From Herbinix luporum (GTDB lineage: Bacteria; Bacillota; Clostridia; Lachnospirales; Lachnospiraceae): DNA of 64,000 nt. The first letter of the stretch is position 1; each line of letters begins with the position of its first letter. A program made the translations under genes and the position numbers. The stretch is taken from assembly GCF_900070325.1 (NCBI RefSeq), contig NZ_LN879430.1, positions 112,501-176,500 on the forward strand. The letters run 5' to 3'. Positions 18,668 through 31,274 of the stretch are shown here, piece after piece. Under the pieces are notes generated by a model. The model saw only the letters and a list, made by a program, of their open reading frames with translations. It ran no database searches and was not told the DNA's origin.

Positions 18668-18745
18668 AGAATGTCTCCTTTGTATACATGAATACTATTA
18701 TTGTTTTATCTTTTAGTTTTTAATGCAATTATACGATTCTTACAT

Positions 18746-20494
18746 TTAATTTTTATTATGTCTAAGTTCATCTAATTCTATCATTAGTTCAAGAAGTTTT
18801 GTTTCATATTCATCAAGAATTGCATGCTTCTCTTTTAACTGGTTTTTCAATTGATTTATTTCTTTTGTATCACTTTCTGATCTTGCTTCAATGGTTCTTA
18901 TGATTTCTTCTTTTTTATCAATGGTAGTAATTAAGCTATCATTATTTGCCTGCAATTCATTGATTTTATTAGTAGAGTCATCTAATTTTAAGGATAATGT
19001 TACTATATTATCTTGTAATTGTACTATAATATTTTCCTGTTCCCATAATTCATTTGTTTTGTTAGATATAGTATTTTTTAGTGTTTCAATGAATTCATTT
19101 TTTTCATTGATTTCTTCTTCCATTGAAGAATATTGAGATAAACTAAGTTCTAATTCTTTTATGCGATTGGAATAAAGCTTCTGTTCTTTATTTAGCTTAG
19201 CTAACTTTTGTTCTAGTTGGTAGATTTGAGATTTTCTATCAGATAACAAGCTACTCATATTTTCAATTTCATCTTTTTGGTTCTTTACTAAAATATTCAT
19301 ATGATCTAGCTTTGATTCAACGGCTGCATTTTTAGTTTTTTCTTCATCTAACTGTTTTTCAAGGGTTTCTATAGTTTCTTTGGCTGTAGCTAAGTTGTTA
19401 TATACCTCTTCAAATTTATACCCTTGCTTGGTTAAATCAGAACCTAGTTTTTCTATATGTAGATCTTTTTCTTTTATATCTTCATGAAATTCTTTGATCA
19501 AATTATCTTTTTCCTTTATTTTCATCTCCAGTTCTTTACTTATATTATCTTGCTCTGCTAAGTTATTTTGAAGATTTTGAATTGTACTTTCATTATTCTT
19601 TAGGCTATTTGTAAGGCCTTTTATTTGTTCTTCCTTCTTATCTAAAATCTTCTTTAATTGATTATAACTATTTGCTTTTTCAGACAATTCTTTATTTAGA
19701 TTTTTTACTATGTTTTCCTTATGTAATAAATTATTATTAGCCACCTTTAACAGCTGTTCTTTTTCGGCAAGCTGCTTTTGTAATTGTTTATTTTCATTAT
19801 TGCTTTTTTCTAAAGCTTCTATGGTGCTATTTAAATCTGTTACAGTATCTTCTAATTCTTTTTTGTTCTGTTTTAAGGCTTGGCTTGTCTTTTCTAAATC
19901 ATTTTCTAAAGAAGAGATTAAATCTGTTTTAGAATGTAAATCAGACTCTTTCTCTTTATTTGCTTTTTCAAGAGTATTTATTTTCTCTTTTAGTATATTA
20001 ATTTCATTGTCTTTATTAGTAACAATAACTTCTGATTCTTTAAGAAGTTCTGCCATATAATTTATCTTTTCTTCTCTTTCCTTCAAACCTACTTTATATG
20101 AATCAATTTCAGTATCTCTATTCATAAGACTTAATTCAAGATGCTGAACTTCTTGTTTATATTCTTTTATTAAGTTTGTAAGGTCTTCATTTTCCTTAAT
20201 TAAATTATTTAACTTTACTTCATAATGACTTGCTTTACTGTTAAGTCTAGATATCTCATCTTCTCTTTCACGGACATATTCCTCAACTTCAACAGTAATT
20301 TCATTATATTTTGCAATTTCATTTTTATAATAAGTAATCTGGGAGTATAAATTTAGCAGTTCCTCCTGTTTAGATTTCAATTGGTTACTGGTATCATTAT
20401 AGTTTTTTGAAATTTCTTCTATGTAAATAAGAGCATTTTTATATTCCCGTTCAATTTTTAGTAATCGTTGCATCTCTTGTCTTGAAACTATCAT
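18746..20494 (-). CDS. Long coiled-coil protein of unknown function
   Basis: The 582-residue protein is predicted to be coiled coil almost end to end, with continuous heptad-like patterns rich in Glu, Lys, Asn, Leu and Ile. I see no proline and no cysteine, no signal peptide and no membrane segment, so it should be a cytoplasmic rod. At 0.1485 nm per residue a single uninterrupted helix would be about 86 nm. Such proteins in bacteria act as cytoskeletal filaments, polar scaffolds or SMC-like spacers, but no ATPase head is present here. AGGTGA precedes ATG 20494. Low-complexity coiled coils give false homology, so no name is offered. Confidence 0.8.
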   Translation of the reverse strand: MIVSRQEMQRLLKIEREYKNALIYIEEISKNYNDTSNQLKSKQEELLNLYSQITYYKNEIAKYNEITVEVEEYVREREDEISRLNSKASHYEVKLNNLIKENEDLTNLIKEYKQEVQHLELSLMNRDTEIDSYKVGLKEREEKINYMAELLKESEVIVTNKDNEINILKEKINTLEKANKEKESDLHSKTDLISSLENDLEKTSQALKQNKKELEDTVTDLNSTIEALEKSNNENKQLQKQLAEKEQLLKVANNNLLHKENIVKNLNKELSEKANSYNQLKKILDKKEEQIKGLTNSLKNNESTIQNLQNNLAEQDNISKELEMKIKEKDNLIKEFHEDIKEKDLHIEKLGSDLTKQGYKFEEVYNNLATAKETIETLEKQLDEEKTKNAAVESKLDHMNILVKNQKDEIENMSSLLSDRKSQIYQLEQKLAKLNKEQKLYSNRIKELELSLSQYSSMEEEINEKNEFIETLKNTISNKTNELWEQENIIVQLQDNIVTLSLKLDDSTNKINELQANNDSLITTIDKKEEIIRTIEARSESDTKEINQLKNQLKEKHAILDEYETKLLELMIELDELRHNKN

Positions 20495-20619
20495 TTAATC
20501 ACCTAAGTCCTTCTAATTATAAGTTTCATTTTAATCCTAGTTGTCACTGTATCTGATATTATACTTGTTTTATATACTAAAATCCACTTCTAAGTTATTA
20601 TATATTTTATTAACAATAA

Positions 20620-20655
20620 AAATCGCCAATCCAAGGAATTACAAATTAGCGGTTA
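20620..20655 (-). terminator. Possible second terminator downstream of the GH5 gene
   Basis: On the minus strand CGCTAAT and ATTGGCG pair (one G-T) and are followed by TTTTTATTG. It is weak and in tandem with the stronger hairpin nearby. Confidence 0.4.
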
Positions 20656-20723
20656 TTAAAATATAGATTATAAATTGTAGATTTATACTGCTGTCATTCT
20701 TTAAATTATATATATTTATAAAT

Positions 20724-20763
20724 AAAAACAGAAAAGCCTGATTAAGTTGGCTTTTCTGTTTTT
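20724..20763 (-). terminator. Terminator of the GH5 endoglucanase gene
   Basis: AAAAACAGAAAAGCC pairs with GGCTTTTCTGTTTTT, giving a T-run on either strand. Confidence 0.88.
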
Positions 20764-20779
20764 ATTTTACCACTTACTA

Positions 20780-23620
20780 TTACTTAACAAGTGTTCCGTT
20801 ATAATAAATCTCAAGAGAAGGGTCGGAAAGAGTGTCATAATATGACCAATCTGACTTAGCAAACTGTATTATTAAGGTTACTTTCCCTGTATTCTCCGGA
20901 CATATAATACTATCATCAAAAGTTATGGTTAATTTAGCATTATCTATATGGCAATTAATTGAGTCTGTTATTTGACTATATCTGAAGGGATTGTCCTCAA
21001 TTAAGTCGGCATAACAACACCATACATTATGTTTTGCTGTACTCATTCCTTTTGCGGAGTATACAATTTTAAGCTTAGATAAATCAATATCTCCTTGTTC
21101 TGAGCTAATAGTATAAGTCTGACTGACGGTGTTATAGTAATTATTTGTAGAAAGCTCCACAGATGGTAATGTGAAGTTATTTATATATGTTTTATAAACC
21201 TTTGTCACTGTTAGGTCAACACCGGTATCTCCAATATAAATGGAGGCAAGGGTAGGAAATATAGTATCATAGCTATCATAATCAGCAAGAGCATTCTTAT
21301 ATGCTTCTACCATATCTGATAAGGTAAAATAGGCAATATTTGTTGTATCCTTTGTTTCTATCTTATTAGGATTTATCTTAACCCAATATACCCCTTCAGT
21401 TTGTCCTTGAAGAATTAACTCTGGGGGATTTTCGCTTTGGTACTCAGCTGCTATTATAAGACCCTCTATAAAATCTTCAAATACAAAATCCAGTCCCAGT
21501 TGAAGAGCAACAGCCTGCCCCCAATTGGAGGAAGTTCCTGTACCACTAAATAAAACATCAGGGTCTAGGTCAGTAATTTCTTTTTCACTGGACCAACCTT
21601 CCATTAGGGCTTGTAAAATTTCAGGATAAACAAAAGTTAGAGTTCGCCTATTGAATATTCCCAGTGATTCTCCGATTGTATCAAAGACTCCGTTATCCCA
21701 CCAGCATATGGGGATTTCATAATGTGCTGCAGCCTGTGCATAATAATATGCATATTCTACTCTGTCTTCTAGATTATCTTTATTGGTAGCTGCAAATTCT
21801 CCCAGTACTACAGGAATTCCTTTTTCTACAAAGGTTTCATATATTAACTTAAACAGTTTATCAAGAATTTTCTTATCATTTTCACCAAATGTGGTCTGGG
21901 ATCCGGCTGCAGTATTTAAGGCAAAATCATATGGGGTATAAGCATGAAGAGATACTGCAACATGTTCATCATCCGGTACTTTCATGGCGATGATTTTGCT
22001 ATAGTCTGCCGATGCCGCATAGGTAGGTAGCATAACTAATCTCTTTTCATTGTTTCCTCCGGTTTTGCGGATGGCAGAAAGAGCCTTGGCATTATATTCA
22101 TTTACAATTTCATATAAGCTTGTATTGCCGACCCAATCATCACCGTTTCTTGGCTCATTAAGAACTTCAAATATCAGTTTATCACCATAATCTTTAAAAT
22201 AATTAGCAATCTGTGTCCATACAGCTTCTAACTCCGCCAGTACTTTTTCTTTACTTTTTTCGTTTGCCTGGGTCTGTAATTGATTATGATGAATATTTAT
22301 AATTGCGTACATATCATTAATAAGGGCATAGTTTACTACAGTTTCGACACGTTTCAAATACTCCGGATCGATGGTATAGTTATCATCAATATAATGTTCG
22401 TCCCATCTAACCGGTATACGAAGTGTACTAAATCCAGCAGATTTTATGGCATCGATCATTTTTCTTTTAGTAACCGGATTACCCCAATTTGTTTCTCCAC
22501 CGTTTGCTTCTAAGGAATTACCTAAATTCCAGCCAACCTTCAATTCTTTAACTAATTCCATAGCAGATATATCTCTCATGGTTGTGGGATAGGTATAGTC
22601 ATCGGGAAATTCCGGTCCTTCTACTTCTGCAGGAATAAATTCATAATCAGTTAAGGTAATATCACATATTACTTCAGTAATATTATGAATATAATCAGTT
22701 TTTTCAGCTTCATCAGTGGGCAGGTAATTATTTAGGATAATCATAGTGTTATTGCCTGTAAGTCCCCATGAAACAGTCTCTGCCAGATAGGATTCGTTAT
22801 ATTCTTTATTAAGATCAATCACAAGGTCATCATAACCCTCTGCTTTTACGATAACAGTTCCGATATGGAATTTTAATCTGCTTCCTTCTCCGGCTATAAG
22901 TTTGTCATCACTTACTTGTAAACCAAAGTTAGCAGAGCTATTGACCTTTGAAAATACATTGCTTGTATTTGTTGCATTAAGTACTGTATTTGTCTGATAG
23001 ACTAGGTTTACCATATTGTCCATGCTCATCCAGGTCCAATCATTGGTAGTGTTTTGGGCAAAGGCTTTTATGGTAACCTTGGTTATATCACCTTGATTAT
23101 AATAATTTGACTCTATTGTCTTTCGAGTAATTGTAACTTTAGTCACTACAAGGTCGGCTCCGGCATCTGATACATAGATAGCATCTAAATCCTGAAAATG
23201 AGATGAATACCCTTCTCCATATGCCATCTCATATGCACTGATCATATCGGGCACACTAAAATAAGCAACTCCGTCACTGGTATAGCTGGGAAAAACATTT
23301 TGCCAAATATCATTATGTGTCCAACTTTGTAAAGACAGTACCGGTGCTTTTAACCCTTCATATGTAACTGCAATCTGTGCTTGCGGTGTTAAATCACCTT
23401 TAGAAAAGTCCGAACCGGAATATAAGGTTACTGCTTGACCCCAATCAGATGAAGTAGCTGAGCCTTCAAATAAAACTACTTCCTCATTTGATGGCTCACT
23501 TTGCACTGCTTGTTCCTTGGAATTTGCATATGCCATAGACCGGTTAGGCACAGCAGCATAAGTGCAGACCATTACTAGCAGCAGTAGTAATGATAAAATA
23601 CTCTTTTTCTTCATTTTCAT
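20780..23620 (-). CDS. Secreted multidomain GH5 endoglucanase with CBM3-like C-terminus
   Basis: A 946-residue extracellular enzyme. After a Sec signal peptide (about 1-33) come an unrecognised beta-rich module beginning LFEGSATSSDWGQAV, a second beta domain (about 175-340), and a GH5 catalytic domain (about 350-680). The GH5 domain has GWNLGNSLE, INIHHN, acid/base Glu near 489 in VLNEPR and nucleophile Glu near 608 in VVLGEFAA. A second copy of the first module follows, beginning LFSGTGTSSNWGQAV, then a C-terminal CBM3-like domain ending FAKSDWSYY and LEIYYNGTLV. It should cleave beta-1,4-glucan in plant cell walls. ATG 23620 has GGAGGG 8 bases upstream; a GTG at 23629 sits next to that site and is rejected. 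It has no dockerin and no S-layer domain. Confidence 0.88.
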   Translation of the reverse strand: MKMKKKSILSLLLLLVMVCTYAAVPNRSMAYANSKEQAVQSEPSNEEVVLFEGSATSSDWGQAVTLYSGSDFSKGDLTPQAQIAVTYEGLKAPVLSLQSWTHNDIWQNVFPSYTSDGVAYFSVPDMISAYEMAYGEGYSSHFQDLDAIYVSDAGADLVVTKVTITRKTIESNYYNQGDITKVTIKAFAQNTTNDWTWMSMDNMVNLVYQTNTVLNATNTSNVFSKVNSSANFGLQVSDDKLIAGEGSRLKFHIGTVIVKAEGYDDLVIDLNKEYNESYLAETVSWGLTGNNTMIILNNYLPTDEAEKTDYIHNITEVICDITLTDYEFIPAEVEGPEFPDDYTYPTTMRDISAMELVKELKVGWNLGNSLEANGGETNWGNPVTKRKMIDAIKSAGFSTLRIPVRWDEHYIDDNYTIDPEYLKRVETVVNYALINDMYAIINIHHNQLQTQANEKSKEKVLAELEAVWTQIANYFKDYGDKLIFEVLNEPRNGDDWVGNTSLYEIVNEYNAKALSAIRKTGGNNEKRLVMLPTYAASADYSKIIAMKVPDDEHVAVSLHAYTPYDFALNTAAGSQTTFGENDKKILDKLFKLIYETFVEKGIPVVLGEFAATNKDNLEDRVEYAYYYAQAAAHYEIPICWWDNGVFDTIGESLGIFNRRTLTFVYPEILQALMEGWSSEKEITDLDPDVLFSGTGTSSNWGQAVALQLGLDFVFEDFIEGLIIAAEYQSENPPELILQGQTEGVYWVKINPNKIETKDTTNIAYFTLSDMVEAYKNALADYDSYDTIFPTLASIYIGDTGVDLTVTKVYKTYINNFTLPSVELSTNNYYNTVSQTYTISSEQGDIDLSKLKIVYSAKGMSTAKHNVWCCYADLIEDNPFRYSQITDSINCHIDNAKLTITFDDSIICPENTGKVTLIIQFAKSDWSYYDTLSDPSLEIYYNGTLVK

Positions 23621-23861
23621 AATATACACCCTCCATTTTATTATTTAATCTATGCCTAATAATTACACTAAAGATATAGTAAAAAGCTCAGTGATATATA
23701 AGGCATAAGATTAGTTCAAATATGGAATATTCTACATAATAAGAGTAAAAACCCTGTTATTGCCTAAATTATACTATAAATAGTAAAATATTACCAGAGC
23801 GTATTTGGAAAAATTTAAATGATGTTTATTTAAACTTATTTTAGATTAATATAAAACAACA

Positions 23862-23890
23862 TTGACATTATTCCGATATAGGAATAATAT
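23862..23890 (+). promoter_or_regulatory. Promoter of the fic gene with a palindromic operator in the spacer
   Basis: TTGACA (23862-23867) and TAATAT (23885-23890) are 17 bp apart. The whole spacer is taken by the perfect dyad TTATTCC-N6-GGAATAA (23868-23887), which runs into the -10. A protein bound here would exclude RNA polymerase. The Fic protein itself carries a helix-turn-helix, so autorepression is a reasonable inference. Confidence 0.75.
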
Positions 23891-23908
23891 ATAGATGAGG
23901 TGGTGCCA

Positions 23909-24829
23909 GTGAAATATATAAGCATAAAAGAAGCAAGTGAAAGATGGAAAATAAGTGATAGTAGGATACGATTGTTATGCCGAGAAGGGCGAATTGAAGG
24001 AGCAGTAAAGGTTGGTCGAAATTGGCTAATACCTTCTCATGCTACTAAGCCAATTGATGCAAGAGAGTTTATTAATAAAAAATATTTTGGTTTAGAATAT
24101 GATTTTACTTATATTGATTCTCTTAAAGATAGAATAGATAATTATAGGCCATTTTCAAAAGAACTTGCTGACTCACTTCATGAAAAGCTTATTGTAGAAT
24201 GGACTTATAATAGCAATGCAATTGAAGGCAACACTTTGACAATGTCAGAAACAAAAGTTGTGCTTGAAGGTATTACTGTTGGTGGGAAAAGTTTGGTTGA
24301 ACATCTAGAAATTATCAATCATCGTGATGCAATTTTGTTTGTAGAGGATTTAATCTCCAAGAAGGAAACTCTTTCTGAATGGAATATAAGAAACATTCAT
24401 TCTTTAGTACTAAAGGAAATTGATAATAAAAATGCCGGGAAATATAGAGATGTGAATGTTGTTATAAGTGGTGCAAAACATATCCCCCCCAAGCATTATG
24501 AAGTATCTTATTTAATGCAAAAGCTTATTGAAGAATATAAAAATTATTGGAGGGACTATCATCCGGTTGTAAGGGCAACACTATTACATGGTGAATTTGT
24601 AAAAATCCATCCTTTTATTGACGGTAATGGAAGGACTGCAAGACTTCTATTAAATTTTGAATTAATGAAGAATGGATATACGCCAATTATTATAAAAAAT
24701 AAAGACAGGGCAAAATACTATGATGTGTTAGATATTGCACATACAACTATGGATTATGAAGCCTTTATAAAATTCATATCTGATTTGGTTATAGAATCTG
24801 AAAAGTTATGGTTATCAGTATTAGAATAA
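23909..24829 (+). CDS. Fic/DOC protein with N-terminal helix-turn-helix
   Basis: The first 45 residues look like an excisionase/MerR-type helix-turn-helix (SIKEASERWKISDSRIRLLC, then GRNWLIP). The rest is a Fic domain with the complete active site HPFIDGNGRTAR near residues 234-245, which transfers AMP to target proteins. SNAIEGN near residue 102 matches the inhibitory [S/T]xxxE[G/N] motif, placed before the Fic core as in class II Fic proteins, so activity is probably self-inhibited. The start is GTG 23909, 8 bases after GAGG; an earlier GTG pair overlaps that site. It sits alone between two cellulase genes. No antitoxin gene is adjacent. Confidence 0.87.
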   Translation: MKYISIKEASERWKISDSRIRLLCREGRIEGAVKVGRNWLIPSHATKPIDAREFINKKYFGLEYDFTYIDSLKDRIDNYRPFSKELADSLHEKLIVEWTYNSNAIEGNTLTMSETKVVLEGITVGGKSLVEHLEIINHRDAILFVEDLISKKETLSEWNIRNIHSLVLKEIDNKNAGKYRDVNVVISGAKHIPPKHYEVSYLMQKLIEEYKNYWRDYHPVVRATLLHGEFVKIHPFIDGNGRTARLLLNFELMKNGYTPIIIKNKDRAKYYDVLDIAHTTMDYEAFIKFISDLVIESEKLWLSVLE

Positions 24830-24865
24830 TGATAAGATTCTTATTATAAAGGATTGTACTAATAA

Positions 24866-24905
24866 AAAGTGGGATAGGCTGGTGGACCTATCCCTTGTTT
24901 TTAAT
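24866..24905. terminator. Shared terminator between fic and the GH5-CBM2 gene
   Basis: GGGATAGG (24871-24878) pairs with CCTATCCC (24887-24894); T-rich sequence follows on both strands, as suits two convergent genes. Confidence 0.82.
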
Positions 24906-26790
24906 TGACTATATAATATTCAAAATCGGAATTAACAGATCCGCTGCCTTGGAAGCCAAAGCTTATGGTATCACCGGCAGCTATGCTACTATTCCAGTTC
25001 AAAGGGGTAATTATAAGCCTGTTTCCTTCTTGTGTAAGTGAGGCATTCCAGATGCTTTCAATGGTAAAATCAGCATCAGATAGTACTAGGGTCCAGTCTT
25101 TTATATCTACGGATGATGTATTAGTTATATAGATAGTCATAGTATATCCACTATTCCAAGCATTAACTTCTGTTTTTAGTTTCAGTGGAGTGGGACTTGG
25201 AGTAGCCGTAGGTGTTGGAGTAGGAGTTAAGCTAGGAGTTGGCCTTGGAGTAACCGAAGGAGTGGGACTTGGGGTAGCTGAAGGTGTTGGACTAGGAGTT
25301 AAGCTAGGGGTTGGACTGGGAGTGACGAAAGGGGACGGAGTAGGTGTAGATGGAGAGTTGTAATATTCATTTAAGGACACACCATTTCTACCTAGGGGCA
25401 CCTTATGATCAAGTCCTATAAACTTCCCATCTTCAGTCTTCCAGAGGGTAGGGTAGAGATAATTATCATATTTATTATCGTTCCATTTATAATCTCTACT
25501 TCCGGGGAATGGAGTACCTTCATCCCTGGTCAAAAGCCCTCCGGTATCTGCAGAGTCATTGTTAATACACCAGAATGTATGATGTAATTGATATTTATTT
25601 TCTAGGATATAATCTCTAATAGATCTTAAATATTTCTTGTTTAAGTCTAAAAGAACATGATTTCCTTCTGTCAAACCGCCCCACTCACCTAAGAAGAGGG
25701 GACCTATACCTTCTTCCATAATATAGGCCCAGTTGTCTCGCCAACATTTCTCATAAAGTATTTCCTTGGCTCTTTTATCATCAGCGGTAATAAACTCACC
25801 TTTAAACCATTCTTGTTCAAATACGATTGGGCCATAGTCGTGAGGAGAATAGACCAGTTGTTTTTGATGTTTTCCTAAATCTATGGGGTAATCCTTTACA
25901 CCTCTTAAATTGCCTCCCCACCAGTTACCGTAATAATCATTGTTACCCAACCATGGACTCATATTAATGGTCTCATCATCCCAGATACCATCTTTGGGGT
26001 AGATTTCAACACCCTCTACAAAGATTAAGGCATTGGGATGTACATCTAATATCATAAGGGCAGTTTCCTCTGCAACTCTTTTCCAATTGTTTGGAAGATT
26101 AGAATCGTCCCAGATAGCACTTTGTGACTTAATCTTTAGGTCACCGGTATTGGTGTGGGGTTCATTTTTAAGATCAAAGCCAATAATTGTATCATCATTT
26201 TTATAATAATCGGCTACCCAAACCCAGGCTGCTTTAAATATTTCTTCTGTGATCTCACCTTTTACCCAAAGGGGAGCATTATGCCCCATATTATCAGTTT
26301 CAGCACTATGTACATCTAGAATAACTTTAATTCCAACCCTTTTGAAATTCTCCAGCATAAGATTAAATAATTCAAAGCTATTTAAACCGGCCAAGTTAGG
26401 ATTGTTATAGCTGGTATCTGTGGAGGGAGGATATTCACCCTTACTCCATGCGTAAAGCAAATCGGTAGCAATGGGAACTCGAACCACATTAATTCCCTTA
26501 TCTGCAACTGTTTCAATACAAGCTATAATATCGCAGGAATATGAATCAAGGAACATTCTTTCCCGGCAGTTAAAGCCAAACCAATTAGCGCCGGTAAGCC
26601 AAACCTTGTTACCATACTTATCAACTATGTTTGTACCCTCCACATGGAGCCAATCATCATTTGGATCTGCGGTAATGGTATAATCCCTAATAGAATCTGC
26701 CACGGCGGTTTTATTGCTTACCGGTGGCTTTAGTACAAAAATAGCCAGTAACATGGTGATTAATAAGAATGAAAGTATTTGCTTTTTCAA
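24901..26790 (-). CDS. Secreted GH5 endoglucanase with Pro-Thr linker and CBM2
   Basis: A 629-residue extracellular cellulase: signal peptide (about 1-32), GH5 domain (about 40-455) with acid/base Glu near 210 in DLKNEPH and nucleophile Glu near 369 in FLGEWGG, a linker of 8-residue TPSPTPSx units (about 475-535), and a C-terminal CBM2 cellulose-binding module with the surface tryptophans of [13 protein letters not shown] and LNWNSSI. The start is TTG 26790, preceded by AGGGGGT. It lacks a dockerin, so it acts free or bound through CBM2. Upstream and downstream genes on this strand are also polysaccharide-active secreted enzymes. Confidence 0.92.
   Translation of the reverse strand: MKKQILSFLLITMLLAIFVLKPPVSNKTAVADSIRDYTITADPNDDWLHVEGTNIVDKYGNKVWLTGANWFGFNCRERMFLDSYSCDIIACIETVADKGINVVRVPIATDLLYAWSKGEYPPSTDTSYNNPNLAGLNSFELFNLMLENFKRVGIKVILDVHSAETDNMGHNAPLWVKGEITEEIFKAAWVWVADYYKNDDTIIGFDLKNEPHTNTGDLKIKSQSAIWDDSNLPNNWKRVAEETALMILDVHPNALIFVEGVEIYPKDGIWDDETINMSPWLGNNDYYGNWWGGNLRGVKDYPIDLGKHQKQLVYSPHDYGPIVFEQEWFKGEFITADDKRAKEILYEKCWRDNWAYIMEEGIGPLFLGEWGGLTEGNHVLLDLNKKYLRSIRDYILENKYQLHHTFWCINNDSADTGGLLTRDEGTPFPGSRDYKWNDNKYDNYLYPTLWKTEDGKFIGLDHKVPLGRNGVSLNEYYNSPSTPTPSPFVTPSPTPSLTPSPTPSATPSPTPSVTPRPTPSLTPTPTPTATPSPTPLKLKTEVNAWNSGYTMTIYITNTSSVDIKDWTLVLSDADFTIESIWNASLTQEGNRLIITPLNWNSSIAAGDTISFGFQGSGSVNSDFEYYIVN
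25185..25352 (-). repeat. 24-bp tandem repeats coding the Pro-Thr-Ser linker
   Basis: About five and a half imperfect copies of an 8-codon unit encode [32 protein letters not shown] and TPTPTPTA in a row. Such linkers are flexible, often glycosylated, and their repeats expand and shrink by slippage. Confidence 0.85.
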
Positions 26791-27010
26791 AACTAGGACC
26801 CCCTATTCTAAAATTCTAATCAGTAATTTGATAAATAACAGACTATCTTTTCGTAATATATGGTTATTGTCTTAAGAACAGCTTAAGTGGTAAAAAACCA
26901 GAAGATGTATTAGTAGAAGAAGTAGAGTAAAGGTAAGCACTCTATAGTAGAGTGCTTACGTTCAATCTGAGTTAATCTTCATATTAAAGTATATAAATAT
27001 ATCTTTTTAA

Positions 27011-28980
<1,970 letters not shown>

Positions 28981-31035
28981 TTAAAACTTAAATATGGAGC
29001 TGGCTTCTTTAAGTTTATCAGAGCTGTTTTTTGTCTCTTTGACCTTCTCCATTATATTATCAGCTTCTAGATTTGCTTCCGATACCCTAGTTGCAATCTC
29101 TGAGGTTCCGATAGCGCTTTCATTGGCAGCAATTGACACCCCTTCTATAGTGTTTGTCATGTTTTCAATAGAAGCTAGTAATTCCTCGGAGGTGGCACTA
29201 AATTCTATAATAAGATCTTCAATAAATTTAGCGTCATCACTATATTTATTACCTACATTTTGCATATGCTTATAATCATTGGCCACATCATTTGATACAA
29301 AGGTTAAGAGATTATTGGCATTATCGGATAGGTTAGCTACAGCGTTATTTACACTGGCTGTTATTTCAGTAATTTTGCCAACGGCAGCCTTGGATTGGTC
29401 TGCCAAATGGTTAATTTCTCTAGCAACAACTGCAAAGCCTTTACCTGCTTCTCCGGCTCTGGCTGCTTCAATAGAAGCATTAAGGGCTAAGAGATTAGTC
29501 TGCTGAGCTATATCCATGATGGAAGCGGAGAGTACATTAATCTGTTCCACAACTTTTGCCTCCTCAATGGCTTTTTCAAGCTCTTCTTTTGATTCAAGGA
29601 GAAGTGCCTTAGTCTTCTGCATGGACAATTCTACTTTTTCTTTTATAGTTTCTGCTCTTTGGCTGATTTTTTGTGCGGCAATTGCTCCCTTTTCCGAATT
29701 TTCTGTAACTGTATGGGCTGCTCTTTCGATTTCGGAAGAAGTCGATGTCATTTCCTCTGTTGCTGCGGCTGTCTCCTGGCTATTGGCTGAAAGTTCTTCT
29801 GTTGTTGCTGCAACTCCTTCAAGGTTAGATGTTAAATCGTTCATCTCAATTACAATATGGTCAAGCTTTTCCTGAATCTGAAATGCTTCTTCTGTTATTT
29901 GCCTTGTTAAATATTTAAGGGAATCCTTCATTGTTTGAATGCCCCTTGCAATTATACCTAGTTCATCTTTTTTTGACATAAGGGTTTTATCCACATCAAT
30001 AGTAAAATCACCCTGTGCGATTATGGCCAAATAATTTGCAGACTTCTTTATAGGATCTGAAATTTTACCTGTGGCAAAAAAGATAATTATAAATGAAATA
30101 ATAATAGAGATTAAACCCATAAGTCCATTTATTTTTTGCATGCCGTATACAAGATCCATGGCCTCAGTTTTATTTTGTACTGTTATTATAGCCCAATTAT
30201 CAGAGCTGCCGGGCAGAGTAATGGTTTGATAAGCGCTGATAACTTTGTCACCATTGATATCTGTATAGGTGTCAAAACCATTTTCACCCTTAAGTGCCTT
30301 TTCAACAATATTCTTTAAAGCCTCGGGAACCTTAATATCCAATTCCTCTGTTACTTCATTTTGCTCTTCATCTAACTTTAAAACAGTCTTTTTCATTGTT
30401 TTGTAGTTATATAACTCTGATAGTTGTTCGGTTTTTGGATGGGCTATAACCACTCCTTCACCGTCTACAATAAAGGCATATTTACTGTCATCGCTATATT
30501 TTTGAATATGTTTTTGGAGTTCATCAAGCTTTATATCAGCAGCCATAACACCGGCAAATTGCTCATTATCATCATATATAGGAATGGCAATTGTACTTAC
30601 AGGCATATTGGTAGCTATTGAATAGTAGGATTTACTTACAAAAGGTGCTTGTTCATCCTTTGCCTTAACAAACCACCAACGGTTAGAGATGTTTCTTAGT
30701 TGACCGGATGTTTTGGCAGTCTGCATACCCTTACTATCTTGAATATATAGTAATTCAAAATAAGTATGTTTATTATAAAGGTTCATTAAAGTTTTCTCTT
30801 GATTCTTAGGATCAGAATTTATATTTAAAGCCACTTGTTCAGTAAGAGAATAGGCTTCTGAAACAAAATCTGATATATGATTAGCTATAGAATCCACAAA
30901 AATCATATTATTTTCTTCCAATTCTTTCTCGTAATTTCTTGCTATAATAAAAACATTTACAATAATAGTGAGTAAGATTGGTAGAATCACAAGTAATGAC
31001 GCATAAAGTGCTATTTTTTGTCGTATGGATTTCAT
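28981..31035 (-). CDS. Methyl-accepting chemotaxis protein with dCache sensor
   Basis: A 684-residue transmembrane chemoreceptor. Membrane helices lie at about 10-30 and 300-322, with an extracellular dCache_1 sensor between them ([20 protein letters not shown] in the first pocket). A HAMP domain (about 322-375) and a long cytoplasmic signalling coiled coil follow. The hairpin tip [19 protein letters not shown], near residue 515, binds CheA/CheW. The amino-acid-sensing dCache motif is only partly matched, so the ligand is unknown. GGGGG precedes ATG 31035. It lies next to secreted enzymes and could sense their products, but that is speculation. Confidence 0.93.
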   Translation of the reverse strand: MKSIRQKIALYASLLVILPILLTIIVNVFIIARNYEKELEENNMIFVDSIANHISDFVSEAYSLTEQVALNINSDPKNQEKTLMNLYNKHTYFELLYIQDSKGMQTAKTSGQLRNISNRWWFVKAKDEQAPFVSKSYYSIATNMPVSTIAIPIYDDNEQFAGVMAADIKLDELQKHIQKYSDDSKYAFIVDGEGVVIAHPKTEQLSELYNYKTMKKTVLKLDEEQNEVTEELDIKVPEALKNIVEKALKGENGFDTYTDINGDKVISAYQTITLPGSSDNWAIITVQNKTEAMDLVYGMQKINGLMGLISIIISFIIIFFATGKISDPIKKSANYLAIIAQGDFTIDVDKTLMSKKDELGIIARGIQTMKDSLKYLTRQITEEAFQIQEKLDHIVIEMNDLTSNLEGVAATTEELSANSQETAAATEEMTSTSSEIERAAHTVTENSEKGAIAAQKISQRAETIKEKVELSMQKTKALLLESKEELEKAIEEAKVVEQINVLSASIMDIAQQTNLLALNASIEAARAGEAGKGFAVVAREINHLADQSKAAVGKITEITASVNNAVANLSDNANNLLTFVSNDVANDYKHMQNVGNKYSDDAKFIEDLIIEFSATSEELLASIENMTNTIEGVSIAANESAIGTSEIATRVSEANLEADNIMEKVKETKNSSDKLKEASSIFKF

Positions 31036-31274
31036 ATGATAGGCCCCCTTTTAGCAAAGTAAGTATGTAAATGAATTAAATGGAAAATAATTTTGCACAA
31101 AATAATATTGCGCAATTTATACTAATTATAAATTTTAATGAATTTAAGTCAATAGTCTTGTATTTCCATTAATTTTAAAGCTCTTTAGCTTCAGCTAGAC
31201 TTTGTTTATAAATACTTGTAATTGTGATAGAATAGGAGTATAGATAAAAATACTTGCTATAGAAAAGAGGAATT

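Noticed and set aside
18746..20494. SMC or Rad50-like ATPase
   Set aside because: Only coiled coil is present; Walker A, signature and hinge regions are all missing.
23650..23707. Inverted arms TATGCCT and AGGCATA upstream of the GH5 gene
   Set aside because: The arms are short and about 50 bases apart in AT-rich DNA; chance is likely.
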